Shown: positions 16,888-25,247 of the stretch, one piece after another
How the letters are laid out: each line of letters begins with the position of its first letter
How positions within the stretch are numbered: the stretch's first letter is position 1
NCBI RefSeq assembly: GCF_030718205.1
Contig: NZ_JAUZQF010000011.1
Span: 124,001 to 188,000, forward strand
DNA from: Nonomuraea turcica
GTDB taxonomy: Bacteria; Actinomycetota; Actinomycetes; Streptosporangiales; Streptosporangiaceae
DNA: 64,000 bases
Direction: 5' to 3'
Position numbers and translations under genes: made by a program
The notes under the pieces: model-generated
The model's database searches: none
The model's input: the letters and a program-made list of their open reading frames with translations, nothing else
What the model was told of the DNA's origin: nothing

Positions 16888-18206
16888 GCCAGTTCCTTTC
16901 GTGAGAGGTTTCCGTGGACGGCGGCGAACAGGGCCGCCAGCAGAGCCGCTGCGGCTGCGATGCCGAAGCTCCATCCGGCGCCTCCGCTGGAGAGCACCGC
17001 CGCCCCCACCGCGCCGGCCACGCTGCTGCCCATGACCCTGACCAGCGCGTTCACCCCGCCGGCCGCTGCGGTCTTGGTGGGCTCCACATGTTCGACGGCC
17101 ATCGTCCCGAGCGCCGCGTAGCCGAGGCCGATGCCCAGCCCCAAGAGCGTCGCGGCTCCGTACAGGTCCGCATCTGAGGACCTGGACAGCGCCAGCCACA
17201 GGGTGGCGGCCGTCACCAGCGCCGAGCCTCCCGCCACGAGCGCGGACGCCGTGAAACGGCGCATCAGGGGACCCGCGAGCACGGAGACCACGAGCATCAG
17301 CACTGTCGTCGGCAGCAGATAGATCCCGACCTGCAGGACCGAGGCCTCTAGCGCGCCCTGGGCCACCGCCGACACCGTCGTGATGGCGGCGAACAGCGCG
17401 AACCCCAGCAGGAACGACGCCACCGTCGCCCCCACCGTCCCCCGGTGCAGCAGCATGGGGATCTCGATCAGCGGCGACGCGGTACGGCGGGCGGTTGCGA
17501 CCCACACCGCGGCCACCATCACCGCCGTAGCGAACAGGCCCAGGGTCAGCGGCGAGGACCAGCCCCAGGCCGCGCCCTTGCTGATGGCCAGCAGCAGGCA
17601 GACGAGCCATACCGCGACCAGCGCCGCCCCGGTCAGGTCCGGCCGTCCGGATCCGCGCGTCGGCGCCTCCCGGACCACGACCGCCACCAGGACGAAACTC
17701 AGAGCAGCCAGCCCAGCCAGCGCCCAGAACACCGCCCGGTGGTCCCCGTCCAGCACCCCAGCGAGGATCATGCCGCCACCGCTGCCCACTCCGATGGTGG
17801 CGCTGAGCACCCCGATCGCGCTCGGCAGCCGGTGGCCGGGCACCACCTGCCTGACCATGCCCATGGCCAGCGGGAGCAGCGGTGCGGCTGTTCCCTGCAG
17901 CACACGGCCCACGATGAGCACGGGCAGTGTGTCTGCCATGGCGCTGAGTGCCGAACCGGCGACGAGCAGGCCGAGGGCGACCAGCGATGTCGTACACCGG
18001 CCGTACATGTCGCCGAACCGTGACAGCAGCGGGATCGAGACCGCCCCCGACAACAGCCCTGCGGTGAGCATCCACGAGACGGTGGTGGAGGGGGCGTGGA
18101 GCTGCTGTTCGAGACCCGGCAGCAAGGGGACGACAACGGTCATCTGAAGGGTTCCCACGGCTACCGCGAACGCGAGCACCGCTACGGTCCATAGGTTTTT
18201 ATACAT
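16884..18206 (-). CDS. MFS transporter, DHA2 (EmrB/QacA-like) drug exporter
   Basis: 440 residues from ATG 18206. Hydrophobic helices run throughout; the motif A loop SRFGDMYGRC follows TM2, LIVGRVLQGTAAP and the antiporter motif C region IGVLSATIGVGSGGGMILAG are present. DHA2 members have 14 helices and usually 470-500 residues, so this one is a little short. It exports cationic or amphipathic compounds with proton exchange. The start codon lies within a palindrome bound presumably by the divergent TetR protein, so expression is likely induced by substrate. Confidence 0.9.
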   Translation of the reverse strand: MYKNLWTVAVLAFAVAVGTLQMTVVVPLLPGLEQQLHAPSTTVSWMLTAGLLSGAVSIPLLSRFGDMYGRCTTSLVALGLLVAGSALSAMADTLPVLIVGRVLQGTAAPLLPLAMGMVRQVVPGHRLPSAIGVLSATIGVGSGGGMILAGVLDGDHRAVFWALAGLAALSFVLVAVVVREAPTRGSGRPDLTGAALVAVWLVCLLLAISKGAAWGWSSPLTLGLFATAVMVAAVWVATARRTASPLIEIPMLLHRGTVGATVASFLLGFALFAAITTVSAVAQGALEASVLQVGIYLLPTTVLMLVVSVLAGPLMRRFTASALVAGGSALVTAATLWLALSRSSDADLYGAATLLGLGIGLGYAALGTMAVEHVEPTKTAAAGGVNALVRVMGSSVAGAVGAAVLSSGGAGWSFGIAAAAALLAALFAAVHGNLSRKELA

Positions 18207-18210
18207 GTAT
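18201..18210. promoter_or_regulatory. TetR operator overlapping the MFS start
   Basis: ATACATGTAT is a perfect 10-bp palindrome, extended imperfectly (TTATACATGTATAGAA), lying between the divergent MFS and TetR genes 22 bp apart. The MFS ATG is within it. Confidence 0.6.
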
Positions 18211-18228
18211 AGAAAGTAGCATGGCAGG

Positions 18229-18867
18229 ATGCCGACGCGTACAGGACGACCACCCAAGATCTCCCGGCCGGAGATCGTCGCCGCCGCGCTGCGAGTGATC
18301 GAGGAAGGCGGAACGGGCGCGCTCACCATGCGCAGGCTGGCCAGAGAGGTCGGCAGCACGGCGATGGCGCTCTACCACCACGTACGCGACAAGGAGGAAC
18401 TCCTCCTGCTACTCCTCGACGACTACGCGGCCGGAATCCCCCGCCCCGACCTGCCGGACGAGCCACACGAGCGCATGGTGGCCGCCGCCATGGCCATGCA
18501 CGACGCCGTGTCCGGATGCCCGTGGGCCGTGGACGTCCTCAAGGCCGACGACCTGATGTCGGTGGGCGCGCTGTGGTACCCAGAGCAGATCGTCGACGCC
18601 GCCGTCCGCGCGGGGCTGACGATCGAGGAGGCGGTGGACGCGTACCGGATCATCTGGCGCTACACCACCGGCGAGATCAGCGGCCGGGCGGCGGCTCGCA
18701 GGCGGCGAGACGAGGGCGGACCCACCTACCGGGAGCGGGTCTTCGCCGAACTGGATGCCAAGGAGTTCCCCCGGCTGAGCACGGTGGCGAGGCAATGGGA
18801 AGACCTGACCGCCCGCGACACCTACGCCAAGGGCGTGCGCGCCCTCGTGAACGGCCTCCTCTCGTGA
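18229..18867 (+). CDS. TetR family repressor (TetR_C_1-like)
   Basis: 212 residues. The N-terminal TetR helix-turn-helix is GRPPKISRPEIVAAALRVIE, RRLAREVGSTAMALYHHVRD, KEEL; the C-terminal domain (WAVDVLKADDLMSVGALWYP, DAYRIIWRYTTGEISGR) is the ligand-binding bundle. The spacing to the upstream ATG is short and leaderless translation is possible. It probably represses the MFS/hemerythrin operon and itself. Confidence 0.92.
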   Translation: MPTRTGRPPKISRPEIVAAALRVIEEGGTGALTMRRLAREVGSTAMALYHHVRDKEELLLLLLDDYAAGIPRPDLPDEPHERMVAAAMAMHDAVSGCPWAVDVLKADDLMSVGALWYPEQIVDAAVRAGLTIEEAVDAYRIIWRYTTGEISGRAAARRRRDEGGPTYRERVFAELDAKEFPRLSTVARQWEDLTARDTYAKGVRALVNGLLS

Positions 18868-18939
18868 AGGCATCGCCCCGAGGGGGCGGTCCGTGAAGCA
18901 GTCGAGTCTGATGATCCGGTGGGCCGAGGCGAGGAGGGT

Positions 18940-19135
18940 GATCGACATCCCAGGCTCTCGCGAACGAGAGCCCGGCAGATCAAAGCCCACGCCCCGCATT
19001 GCCGCGTCATCCTCACCGTGTACGAGATGAAATGGCTCGGCCGCGACGCCGGCGAGCAGACCTTCCCATTCCTGCCACCGCGGTCGCCGACGTGCTACTC
19101 AAAGGCGAACGCGACAGATTCCCACCGCCGACCAC
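18940..19135 (+). pseudogene. Possible response-regulator receiver remnant
   Basis: Frames here show RARQIKAHAPHCRVILTVYE and, shifted, TAVADVLLKGERDRF, which resemble the alpha3-beta4 and beta5-alpha5 parts of a NarL-type receiver. No phospho-acceptor Asp region or start is found. Weak. Confidence 0.3.
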
Positions 19136-19213
19136 ACCCTCGCCGCAGAAGCGGTGGTGCCGGTGCCGCACGAGTTCGTGGCTGGGCGCTGACCTGGTCG
19201 TACAGGTGAATGA

Positions 19214-19711
19214 TCAAGGGCTCACGTCTCGGTGTCCCCACACCGAACCGGGCCTGCCTGTCCTTTGACACATCTCGCGAAGATCGACCATGGCAAACAG
19301 CACGCGGACATGATCGGCTAGAAGGACCGCCACCGCATCAGGTAGCAGATTCAGGCCGGCGACGGCGTCCCGCGTCAGCGGTGTGGTCTGCAGCAGGTAT
19401 TGGCCCCGGGCGGGATCGTTGAACTCCGGACCGGAGCGCGCCCTGATATCCCAGGCGTCGATGCGCGCCAGGAAAATGTACTGCCGCTGCCCAGGCACAC
19501 TGTCGTCGATGTGAATAAGGGAGTGAATGACGGCCTGGCCGCCGAGTTCTTCGTCGATCTCGCGCAGCAGCGCCGCCTCGAGACTGCGGTCGCGATCTTC
19601 GACACCGCCGCCAGGCAGGACGGAGTAGAACGCACGTCCCGGCCGGATTCGCCCGATGGTGAGCATTTTGTCGTCCGGCGTGATCAGGACGGCCCGGACA
19701 CGATCGCTCAC
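19214..19711 (-). CDS. NUDIX hydrolase
   Basis: 165 residues from GTG 19711, with AAAGGA 10 bp upstream. It begins SDRVRAVLITPDDKMLTIGR; the NUDIX box reads GGGVEDRDRSLEAALLREID then EELGG: REIDEELG is intact, while the first Glu of the consensus is Arg here. It would hydrolyse nucleoside-diphosphate derivatives. The last 20 residues (TGRPGSVWGHRDVSP) look unstructured and may be a replaced tail. The first 80 bp, including the start and ribosome site, are duplicated at 22883. Confidence 0.85.
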   Translation of the reverse strand: MSDRVRAVLITPDDKMLTIGRIRPGRAFYSVLPGGGVEDRDRSLEAALLREIDEELGGQAVIHSLIHIDDSVPGQRQYIFLARIDAWDIRARSGPEFNDPARGQYLLQTTPLTRDAVAGLNLLPDAVAVLLADHVRVLFAMVDLREMCQRTGRPGSVWGHRDVSP

Positions 19712-19729
19712 GCGCTACGTCCTTTCAAT
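19651..19729. repeat. Direct repeat, copy A (NUDIX 5' end and leader)
   Basis: This segment is repeated at 22882-22959 with one base change and one base missing by eye. It holds the first 20 codons of the NUDIX gene, its start and its ribosome site. Confidence 0.85.
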
Positions 19730-20220
19730 GCAGCAGCCAACCGCCTTCGACGTGCAGGGGGCTGCCCCGCGATGAACGCAGCCGCAGCCCTGCCAGGAAC
19801 GTTACTGCAGCGGCCACGTCAGCGGGCTAGCCTCGGCGGGGCACGCATTGCCGGGCAAGCTTTGCAGCCACGGGGTGCGCTGCTCAGGCGCAAGTCGGCG
19901 TTCTCGTTCCACTTCAATCGGGCCGGGCACAACCATGTTGACGCAGATGCCGTACGGTCCGAAGCAACAGCCAGGTTTATGACGATCGCGGCGCCGATAC
20001 CGATGGCTGACCCGGTCACAACGGCGACCTGCCCTGGAAGCGGCGTGGCTGCGAGCTCAGCATGGCGATCCTCCTGGAGGCTGGATACGCGTGAAGGAGC
20101 CAACGTGGTGCCAGGCGCGCCAAGCTCAGCGAGCTTAGCCAGACAGACGGCAGCGTCTTGGGTGGTCATCGCGGTGAGCGGCAACACACCCAGGATGCGC
20201 ATCGCCAGCCAAGGACGCAA
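19730..20220 (-). pseudogene. Short-chain dehydrogenase (SDR), internally deleted
   Basis: Reading on the reverse strand: PLPGQVAVVTGSAIGIGAAI (cofactor motif TGSxxGIG, about 20000-20050), then directly a C-terminal portion, YGICVNMVVPGPIEVERERR and EQRTPWLQSLPG (19870-19950), then DVAAAVTFLAG and HVEGGWLL (19735-19830) in shifted frames. The SYK active-site region is missing. The gene is therefore dead through an internal deletion plus frameshifts. Confidence 0.65.
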
Positions 20221-20291
20221 AGCGGTCAGCGGATCCCCGCCTTGGGGGGCGACCTGGTGCGGAACTGGGCACCGGTAGGTGGCTCGTTACT

Positions 20292-20405
20292 ATGCCCACG
20301 CCCACGACCTTCGGCGGCTTCCAGGTCTGGACGTATCGAGTGTTCACCAGCCCTGCCCACGACTGGTACGGCGGGCAGATTTGGGAGTTCTTCGGCGGCG
20401 AGTAG
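20292..20405 (+). other. 37-codon open frame, probable gene tail
   Basis: ATG 20292 to TAG 20405 reads TFGGFQVWTYRVFTSPAHDW then YGGQIWEFFGGE. The aromatic-rich, non-repetitive composition is protein-like, and there is no ribosome site. It could be the C-terminus of a lost protein. No family recognised. Confidence 0.3.
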
Positions 20406-20614
20406 TCGCCCGTAGCGCCCGCCGGCCGGTCGAACTCCGACGTCTGGGGTGACCCGGACGAGGAGGCCGATCGGTCAGCGGCGTTCCATCGGCATCAGGC
20501 GGTGCCCGCTGCTGCCCGGGCCCTCGGCCGACATCTGCCGCCGGCGCCTCTCGCCTACGCCCTGCCTTGCAGCGCTCGGATCGCGCTCCGAGGTGTCCGG
20601 ATCTGCCGGTGCCG

Positions 20615-20790
20615 AGGACAGTCATCGTGCAGCGGGCGGTCGCGTACGTGCCGGAACTGGCGGTGCGCGGGGCGCCGGTGCCGGGGATCGCCTATGTCCG
20701 GCTGTCCGACAAGCCGCCTGCGCGGCTGGTACTGGGCGGCCGCAAATCAGACCATTCACCGCTGGTGGCGGGGCATCTAACGGCTTTCCT
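20615..20790 (+). pseudogene. LysR substrate-binding domain remnant
   Basis: The frame reads AYVPELAVRGAPVPGIAYVR LSDKPPARLVLGGRKSD then SPLVAGHL, which matches the last strand and helix of LysR effector domains (ligand-binding pocket closing with a basic-residue and PLV motif). No helix-turn-helix is encoded upstream. Confidence 0.45.
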
Positions 20791-20982
20791 CGGTTCCAGG
20801 ACGGCGCTCTCACTGCCAGGCCCAGCCGGGCGGCGTCAGGACGCGGCCATAAGCACCGGGCCGAAGGGTAACTCGGGCGGCGGCGTGGTAGAGGTTCGGG
20901 CTGGTCAGTGATTGAAGCCCGAAGGCGTCCTGGGAGTCGGGTACGGCCTCGCCCTCACCGTCCCGGGAAGGAACGGCGAGCC

Positions 20983-21648
20983 TCACCCTTCCCCGGCGAG
21001 CAGCCGCTCGAGGCCGTGGAGGATGAGCTCGAATCCGAAGGCGAACTCGTCGGCGTAGGTGTCGTCAGGCCGCGATGCCTGTTCGACGGCCGTCTCCCGG
21101 AGGTGGGGGTACTGGTCGGCGGGCATGCGACGGACCAGCTCGCTCGCGGCGTCTTTGAGCTCCTCGGAGGCTGCGAAGGGTAGCTGCTGCTCCTGGAGCG
21201 TGAATCCGTACACGTAGCTGTCGATGACCGAAACCGCGTGCACGGCATCGATGATCGAGAAACCTGCCGCCCGCAGGTTGCCGATCACCGCGTCATGGTG
21301 TCGGAGTGTGGCAGGGCCCGTGTTGCGCCGTGACTCCATCAACCCGAGCGCCCAGCTGTGGCGCGAGAGCGTGTCGCGCGCCGAGGTGGCCCGACGCCGC
21401 ATCGCCGTCCGCCAGTCGAGGTCTGGCTCCGGGAGTTCGATCTCGCCGAAGACGGCGTCGACGATCCCGTCGAGGATGGCGTCCTTGTTCGCGACGTGGT
21501 GATACAGCGACATGGCCTCGACGCCGAGCCGCTCCGCGACATTGCGCATGCTGACCGCCGCGACGCCGCGCTCGTCGGCGACTGCCACGGCCGCCTCGAT
21601 CACGCGCTGCCGGCTGAGCGATGGGCGAGATGTCGACGTTCCGGGCAC
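20983..21648 (-). CDS. TetR/AcrR family repressor with TetR_C_1 domain
   Basis: 221 residues from GTG 21648, which is preceded by AGGAGG at ideal spacing; the longer GTG at 21666 lies upstream of that site. The HTH region is SLSRQRVIEAAVAVADERGV, MRNVAERLGVEAMSLYHHVA, NKDAILDGIVDAVFGEIELP; the C-terminal domain has the DAVIGNLRAAGFS and VIDSYVYGFTLQEQ helices of TetR_C_1. It is divergent from the DUF4386 gene and probably represses it and itself through two operator copies. Confidence 0.92.
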   Translation of the reverse strand: MPGTSTSRPSLSRQRVIEAAVAVADERGVAAVSMRNVAERLGVEAMSLYHHVANKDAILDGIVDAVFGEIELPEPDLDWRTAMRRRATSARDTLSRHSWALGLMESRRNTGPATLRHHDAVIGNLRAAGFSIIDAVHAVSVIDSYVYGFTLQEQQLPFAASEELKDAASELVRRMPADQYPHLRETAVEQASRPDDTYADEFAFGFELILHGLERLLAGEG

Positions 21649-21680
21649 CCGGACCTCCTGCTGCACAGAACTCTTGACGA

Positions 21681-21728
21681 CCTTACGCCCGTAAGTGTAA
21701 CGTCCAAAGCGTCCTTACACCTGTAAGG
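21681..21728. promoter_or_regulatory. Tandem TetR operators
   Basis: CCTTACGCCCGTAAG (21681-21695) and CCTTACACCTGTAAGG (21713-21728) are two near-identical dyads (CTTAC-4-GTAAG) with centres 32-33 bp apart, about three helical turns. They sit between the TetR and DUF4386 genes. Confidence 0.8.
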
Positions 21729-21780
21729 ATATCGACCTCGGGTATCTGTCGGGTCCGCCCCATGGAGCATCAGGGATGTC

Positions 21781-22485
21781 ATGAATACAAATAGGCAAGC
21801 AACCACAATTGCCGGCGCACTGGTCATCGCGGGCATGATCGCGGGTGGCCTAAGCGTCGTTCCCGTTCTCGAAGATCCGAACTATCTGGGCCTCGTTGTT
21901 TCGCAGGAGAGTCAGGTCTTCGTCGGCGCATTTTCGCAGTTCATCATGATCCCCGCCTATGTGGGGTTCGCCCTGTGTCTCTATCCGGCCTTGAGGGCCG
22001 TGAACGAGACGCTAAGTCTGGGCTTCCTTGGATTCAGACTGATCGCAGCGATGTTCCACTTCATAGGCGTGATTCTCTTGCCGCTGTTTCTGGTGCTGGG
22101 TCAGGAATTCACCCAGGCCGGCGCTTCCGGCGCACTTCATATTGAGGCCCTGGGTGAGGTGCTGCGAACGGGGCGTGACATGGTCAATCATGTCGCACTA
22201 ATCATTTCGCTGAGCCTCGGAGATCTCCTGCTGTTCTGCATTCTGTATCGGTCGAGAATGGTCCCGCGCTGGCTGTCCGTGTGGGGACTGATCGCGGCTG
22301 CCCTGGCTGTGTCAGCGAGCTTCTTGGTGCTGTTTCGGGTGACTAGTGTCGTCACGCCGCTCTACCTGGCCATAAACGCGCCACTGGCTTTGCAAAGCCT
22401 GGTCTTGGCCATACGGTTGATCGCAAAAGGCTTCGATACGCCGACATTGACCACGCACCACCAGCACGACGGCCCGCGCGGCTGA
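21781..22485 (+). CDS. DUF4386 family membrane protein
   Basis: 234 residues with six hydrophobic segments (ATTIAGALVIAGMIAGGLSV; FSQFIMIPAYVGFALCLYPA; LIAAMFHFIGVILLPLFLVL; ALIISLSLGDLLLFCILY; SVWGLIAAALAVSASFLVLF; PLALQSLVLAIRLIA). The pattern is DUF4386, whose role is unknown. It is under the divergent TetR repressor; such pairs often respond to envelope-active compounds. Lower GC than its neighbours. Confidence 0.85.
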   Translation: MNTNRQATTIAGALVIAGMIAGGLSVVPVLEDPNYLGLVVSQESQVFVGAFSQFIMIPAYVGFALCLYPALRAVNETLSLGFLGFRLIAAMFHFIGVILLPLFLVLGQEFTQAGASGALHIEALGEVLRTGRDMVNHVALIISLSLGDLLLFCILYRSRMVPRWLSVWGLIAAALAVSASFLVLFRVTSVVTPLYLAINAPLALQSLVLAIRLIAKGFDTPTLTTHHQHDGPRG

Positions 22486-22689
22486 CATGCACGTCGCCCC
22501 CATGGCGTCGAGGAAGCTGGTGGATCGCAGGCCGCCGACCATGGTGATGAGGTCGTGCAGAAGAACCCCAAAGACCTTGGTGGCCAATTGGGAGACACGC
22601 GCGGTGGTGGTCCGTGATCTCTTCTTGGTCTGACTGAAAGATGCTCTGTGCGGTCGTCTTCCCTCGCTCGGCCGTGGATGGAGCAGCAG
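22486..22689. other. Junction region without a gene
   Basis: No gene seen. It separates the DUF4386 gene from an IS1182 remnant and is probably a patchwork of rearranged DNA. Confidence 0.4.
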
Positions 22690-22893
22690 GTGTCGATGCA
22701 GCCGCAGCCGTGGCCCAAGATCCCGGAGATGACCGCGCGGGTGGCGCGGGTTGCCTGGCGAAGGGGCAGTATCCGCTGGCGATGCGGGTGCGTGATGAGT
22801 TGGGCGAGTTGGGCGAGTTGTTCGCCGATGCCGAGTTCGCTGCCGCGTATGGCAGTCGGGGACGCCCTGGGTTGCCGCCGACCGCCCGATGGT
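22690..22893 (+). pseudogene. N-terminal remnant of IS1182-type transposase
   Basis: In two frames the sequence reads QPWPKIPEMTARVARVA and then YPLAMRVRDELGELFADAEF, AAAYGSRGRPGLPPT, the N-terminal domain of IS1182 transposases. It breaks off exactly where the copied NUDIX 5' end begins, so the element and the duplication share a breakpoint. Confidence 0.7.
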
Positions 22894-22959
22894 GAGCATT
22901 TTGTCGTCCGGCGTGATCAGGACGGCTCGGACACGATCGCTCACGCGCTAGTCCTTTCG
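22882..22959. repeat. Direct repeat, copy B (truncated NUDIX 5' end)
   Basis: Second copy of the segment at 19651-19729. On the reverse strand it encodes SDRVRAVLITPDDKMLTIGR from GTG 22944, then runs into IS1182 sequence, so this NUDIX copy is only 20 codons long. Confidence 0.85.
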
Positions 22960-23176
22960 ACGCGGCCGCCAGCCGCCGTCATAGTACGACTGCAGTAGTT
23001 CGTGATCGTTCACGCTGAGTGATCTCCCGCACGTGGCCACACGAACCATCGCGACGCGACACGGATGGGCGATCACGGTCTGGCGAGGCCACCGCGCGCC
23101 CGCCATCTCGGCGGGCGACGCTTAGCTGTTGCTGGCCAGAAGGTTGTTGACGCTGCCGGATTGGGCCGGGTTGGCG
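22960..23176. other. Gap without a gene
   Basis: Nothing recognisable; GC-rich low-complexity frames only. Confidence 0.4.
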
Positions 23177-23764
23177 TCAGAGCGAGGCGTGGTAGTGCAC
23201 CAGGGGCAGGAAGAGTTGGTGCGCGATGTGGTCGAGTGCTTGGTCGGATGGGGCGGAGCGTTCGGCGATCATGGAGTACCGGATGAGCATGCCCGGCATG
23301 GCGAGCACCGCGTCGGGAATGGGCGCATCGCCGACTTCCCCCCGGCTGCGGGCCTGGTCGATCACCTGCTGGAAAGCGGCGGGGACGACGTCCGTGGCCT
23401 CTTCGGGGATCTCTTCCAGCTCGCTGAATAGGCCGATCGCGACGTCGATGCCGATCTGCTGAATACGCTCCGCGAATCCTTGCAGGAGGGCACGGACGTC
23501 GCCTTCGAGCCTTCCCGTATCGGGGACGTGCCCGATGACCGTGCCAGTGTGGGCACGCACGGTCGCGAGCACGAGCGCGGCACGATTGGGCCAGCGGCGG
23601 TAGATCACCGCGCGGCTCGTGCCCACAGCTCGGGCCACGGCATCGATGGTGAACGCCGCGTAGCCGTCCCGCTGTAGCTGCTCCCATGCGGCCTCGAGCA
23701 GAGTGTCATCCAACTCGGGCCCGCGACGGCGGCGGACCGGACGGGCATCGTGCTGCGTCTCCAC
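23177..23764 (-). CDS. TetR/AcrR family repressor (TetR_C_11-like)
   Basis: 195 residues from GTG 23764, which lies just beside the divergent operators; longer frames cross them. HTH: RRRRGPELDDTLLEAAWEQL, FTIDAVARAVGTSRAVIYRR, WPNRAALVLATVRAH. The C-terminal domain (LFSELEEIPEEATDVVPAAF, LAMPGMLIRYSMI) fits TetR_C_11. It would repress the divergent MFS gene, but that gene is now only a stump, so the regulator may be orphaned. Confidence 0.9.
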   Translation of the reverse strand: METQHDARPVRRRRGPELDDTLLEAAWEQLQRDGYAAFTIDAVARAVGTSRAVIYRRWPNRAALVLATVRAHTGTVIGHVPDTGRLEGDVRALLQGFAERIQQIGIDVAIGLFSELEEIPEEATDVVPAAFQQVIDQARSRGEVGDAPIPDAVLAMPGMLIRYSMIAERSAPSDQALDHIAHQLFLPLVHYHASL

Positions 23765-23773
23765 ACACGTGAG

Positions 23774-23813
23774 GATACACGTGTATCTTATTTGCCATAA
23801 GATACACGTGTCT
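23774..23813. promoter_or_regulatory. Tandem TetR operators
   Basis: GATACACGTGTATC (23774-23787) and AGATACACGTGTCT (23800-23813) are palindromes with the common core ATACACGTGT, centres 26 bp apart, between the TetR gene and the MFS stump. Confidence 0.8.
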
Positions 23814-23823
23814 CTTGGGGGGA

Positions 23824-24609
23824 TGATGGCGGAGAAGACGAAGCTGGAGCCGTTGGGGTGGCCGCTGATCCGGTTGGCGCTGGTCGTGGTCGTCGGTGGG
23901 GTCGCCCCGTTGGTGGACACCACCGTCGTGAACGTCGCGCTCCATACGATGAGCGCCGATCTGCACGTCGGCACTGAGACGATCCAATGGGTGACGACCG
24001 CCTACCTGCTCACCGGCGCACCCACCCCGCCGACGACATGGTGTCCGCGCTCATCGCCGCAGAGATCGACGGCGAGCGGCTGTCGGACACCGACATCCGC
24101 GCCGTGCTGCTCCTGCTGGCGTCGCCGGCAACGAGTCCACGACCAAAATCCTCGGAAACGCCTGGTACCAAGCCGCCCGCCATCCCGACCAGCGCAACAT
24201 CGCCTTCCAGCCCGGCCGGATCGGCGACTGGGTGGAGGAGACGCTCCGCTATGACTCCTCCGGCCAGATGACCCCAAGGCTCGTCACCCGCGACGTCGAA
24301 TGGCATGGCACTGTGGTCCCGGCCGGCTCACGGCTGCTGCTGATCTTCGCCGCAGCCAACCATGACCCGCGTGTCTTCCCCGTGCCCGACACGTTCGATC
24401 TCAACCGCGACACCTCTAAGGCGATCGCGTTCGGGACAGGCGCGCACTTCTGCCTGGGCGCAGCCTTGGCCAGGCTGGAGACCCGGATCGTCCTCGAGGA
24501 GTTGGTCGCCGCCGTGCGAGAGGACTACGACGTTGGCACGCCGACCCGCGTGCACCATCCCAACATCCGCGGTTTCCGGTCGCTGCCGACCACCATCAAG
24601 CCCCGTTAG
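23824..24609 (+). pseudogene. MFS transporter 5' stump joined to the 3' half of a cytochrome P450
   Basis: From ATG 23824 the frame encodes a DHA2 MFS N-terminus (RLALVVVVGGVAPLVDTTVV, then ALHTMSADLHVGTETIQWVT TAYLLTG) for about 65 codons. At about 24020 it switches to P450 sequence: HPADDMVSALIAAEIDGERL, LLLLA, frameshift, AGNESTTKILGNAWYQAARH, then VEETLRYDSSGQ (ExxR) and the haem loop AFGTGAHFCLGAALARLE ending at 24609. Neither protein is complete. The P450 half resembles CYP107/105-type enzymes of secondary metabolism. Confidence 0.85.
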
Positions 24610-24619
24610 GGACGCCGCC

Positions 24620-24960
24620 GATGCCGACCTCATGGCCGGCCAGCCCTTCGGAGATACCGTCCGGGAGCCACTCGTTGATCGGTAACTGGCCGAGCTCGCC
24701 CCAGTTCGAACCCGGCCAGCAACGGCGGGGGACCGGGGGGCGGAACTGCAGCCGTCGTGCCGGATTGGCTTCGAGGAGGTCCTGGCGCTGGGCCCAGGTG
24801 GGTGAAGGAGACCAGGGCGGACAGGTGCCGGTTCCAGGTGGCCGGGGCGCGCTGTCCCGGCTCGCCATGGTGGCGGCGTAGTGGTCACGGGTCAGATCGG
24901 CGACTGGATGCTTGCTCGGGTGGTGCGCCGCGAACGACTGCCAGTCACCCGACCAGGCCG
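24620..24960 (-). pseudogene. Tyrosine recombinase (integrase), N-terminal remnant
   Basis: Reverse frames read ADLTRDHYAATMASR, then SFTTWAQRQDLLEANPARRL with intervening shifts. This resembles the SAM-like core-binding domain of actinomycete XerC/phage-type recombinases, which ends in 'N-P-A-R-R-L' before the catalytic domain. No catalytic Arg or Tyr part is present. Confidence 0.5.
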
Positions 24961-25190
24961 CCCGGGGGACGGCTGCTTCCAGCCGGTCGAGGTCGTCGGC
25001 GGACAGCACTGCGCGGGGAATCCACCTCAATGCATCAAACCCATCCCCTCCATTAGGCGGCAAGCTGGGCCTCGACATCGCCCATCAGGTGCCCGCGCTG
25101 TTCCCCCGGCGAGTCGGCATGGCGATGGAAATCGTCGACGCCGCGCTCGGATCATGCAACCTACAGCGATGAGATCGCCACTTTGGGCTA

Positions 25191-25230
25191 CATGCTAACT
25201 GTCATGCCAGCTAGCATGACAGTTAGCATG
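25191..25230. promoter_or_regulatory. Long perfect palindrome upstream of the AlbA_2 gene
   Basis: CATGCTAACTGTCATGC (25191-25207) pairs exactly with 25214-25230, separated by six bases. It lies 18 bp before the AlbA_2 start and is a likely operator or the remains of an autoregulated promoter. Confidence 0.65.
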
Positions 25231-25247
25231 ACGCGCACGCGACCAGA

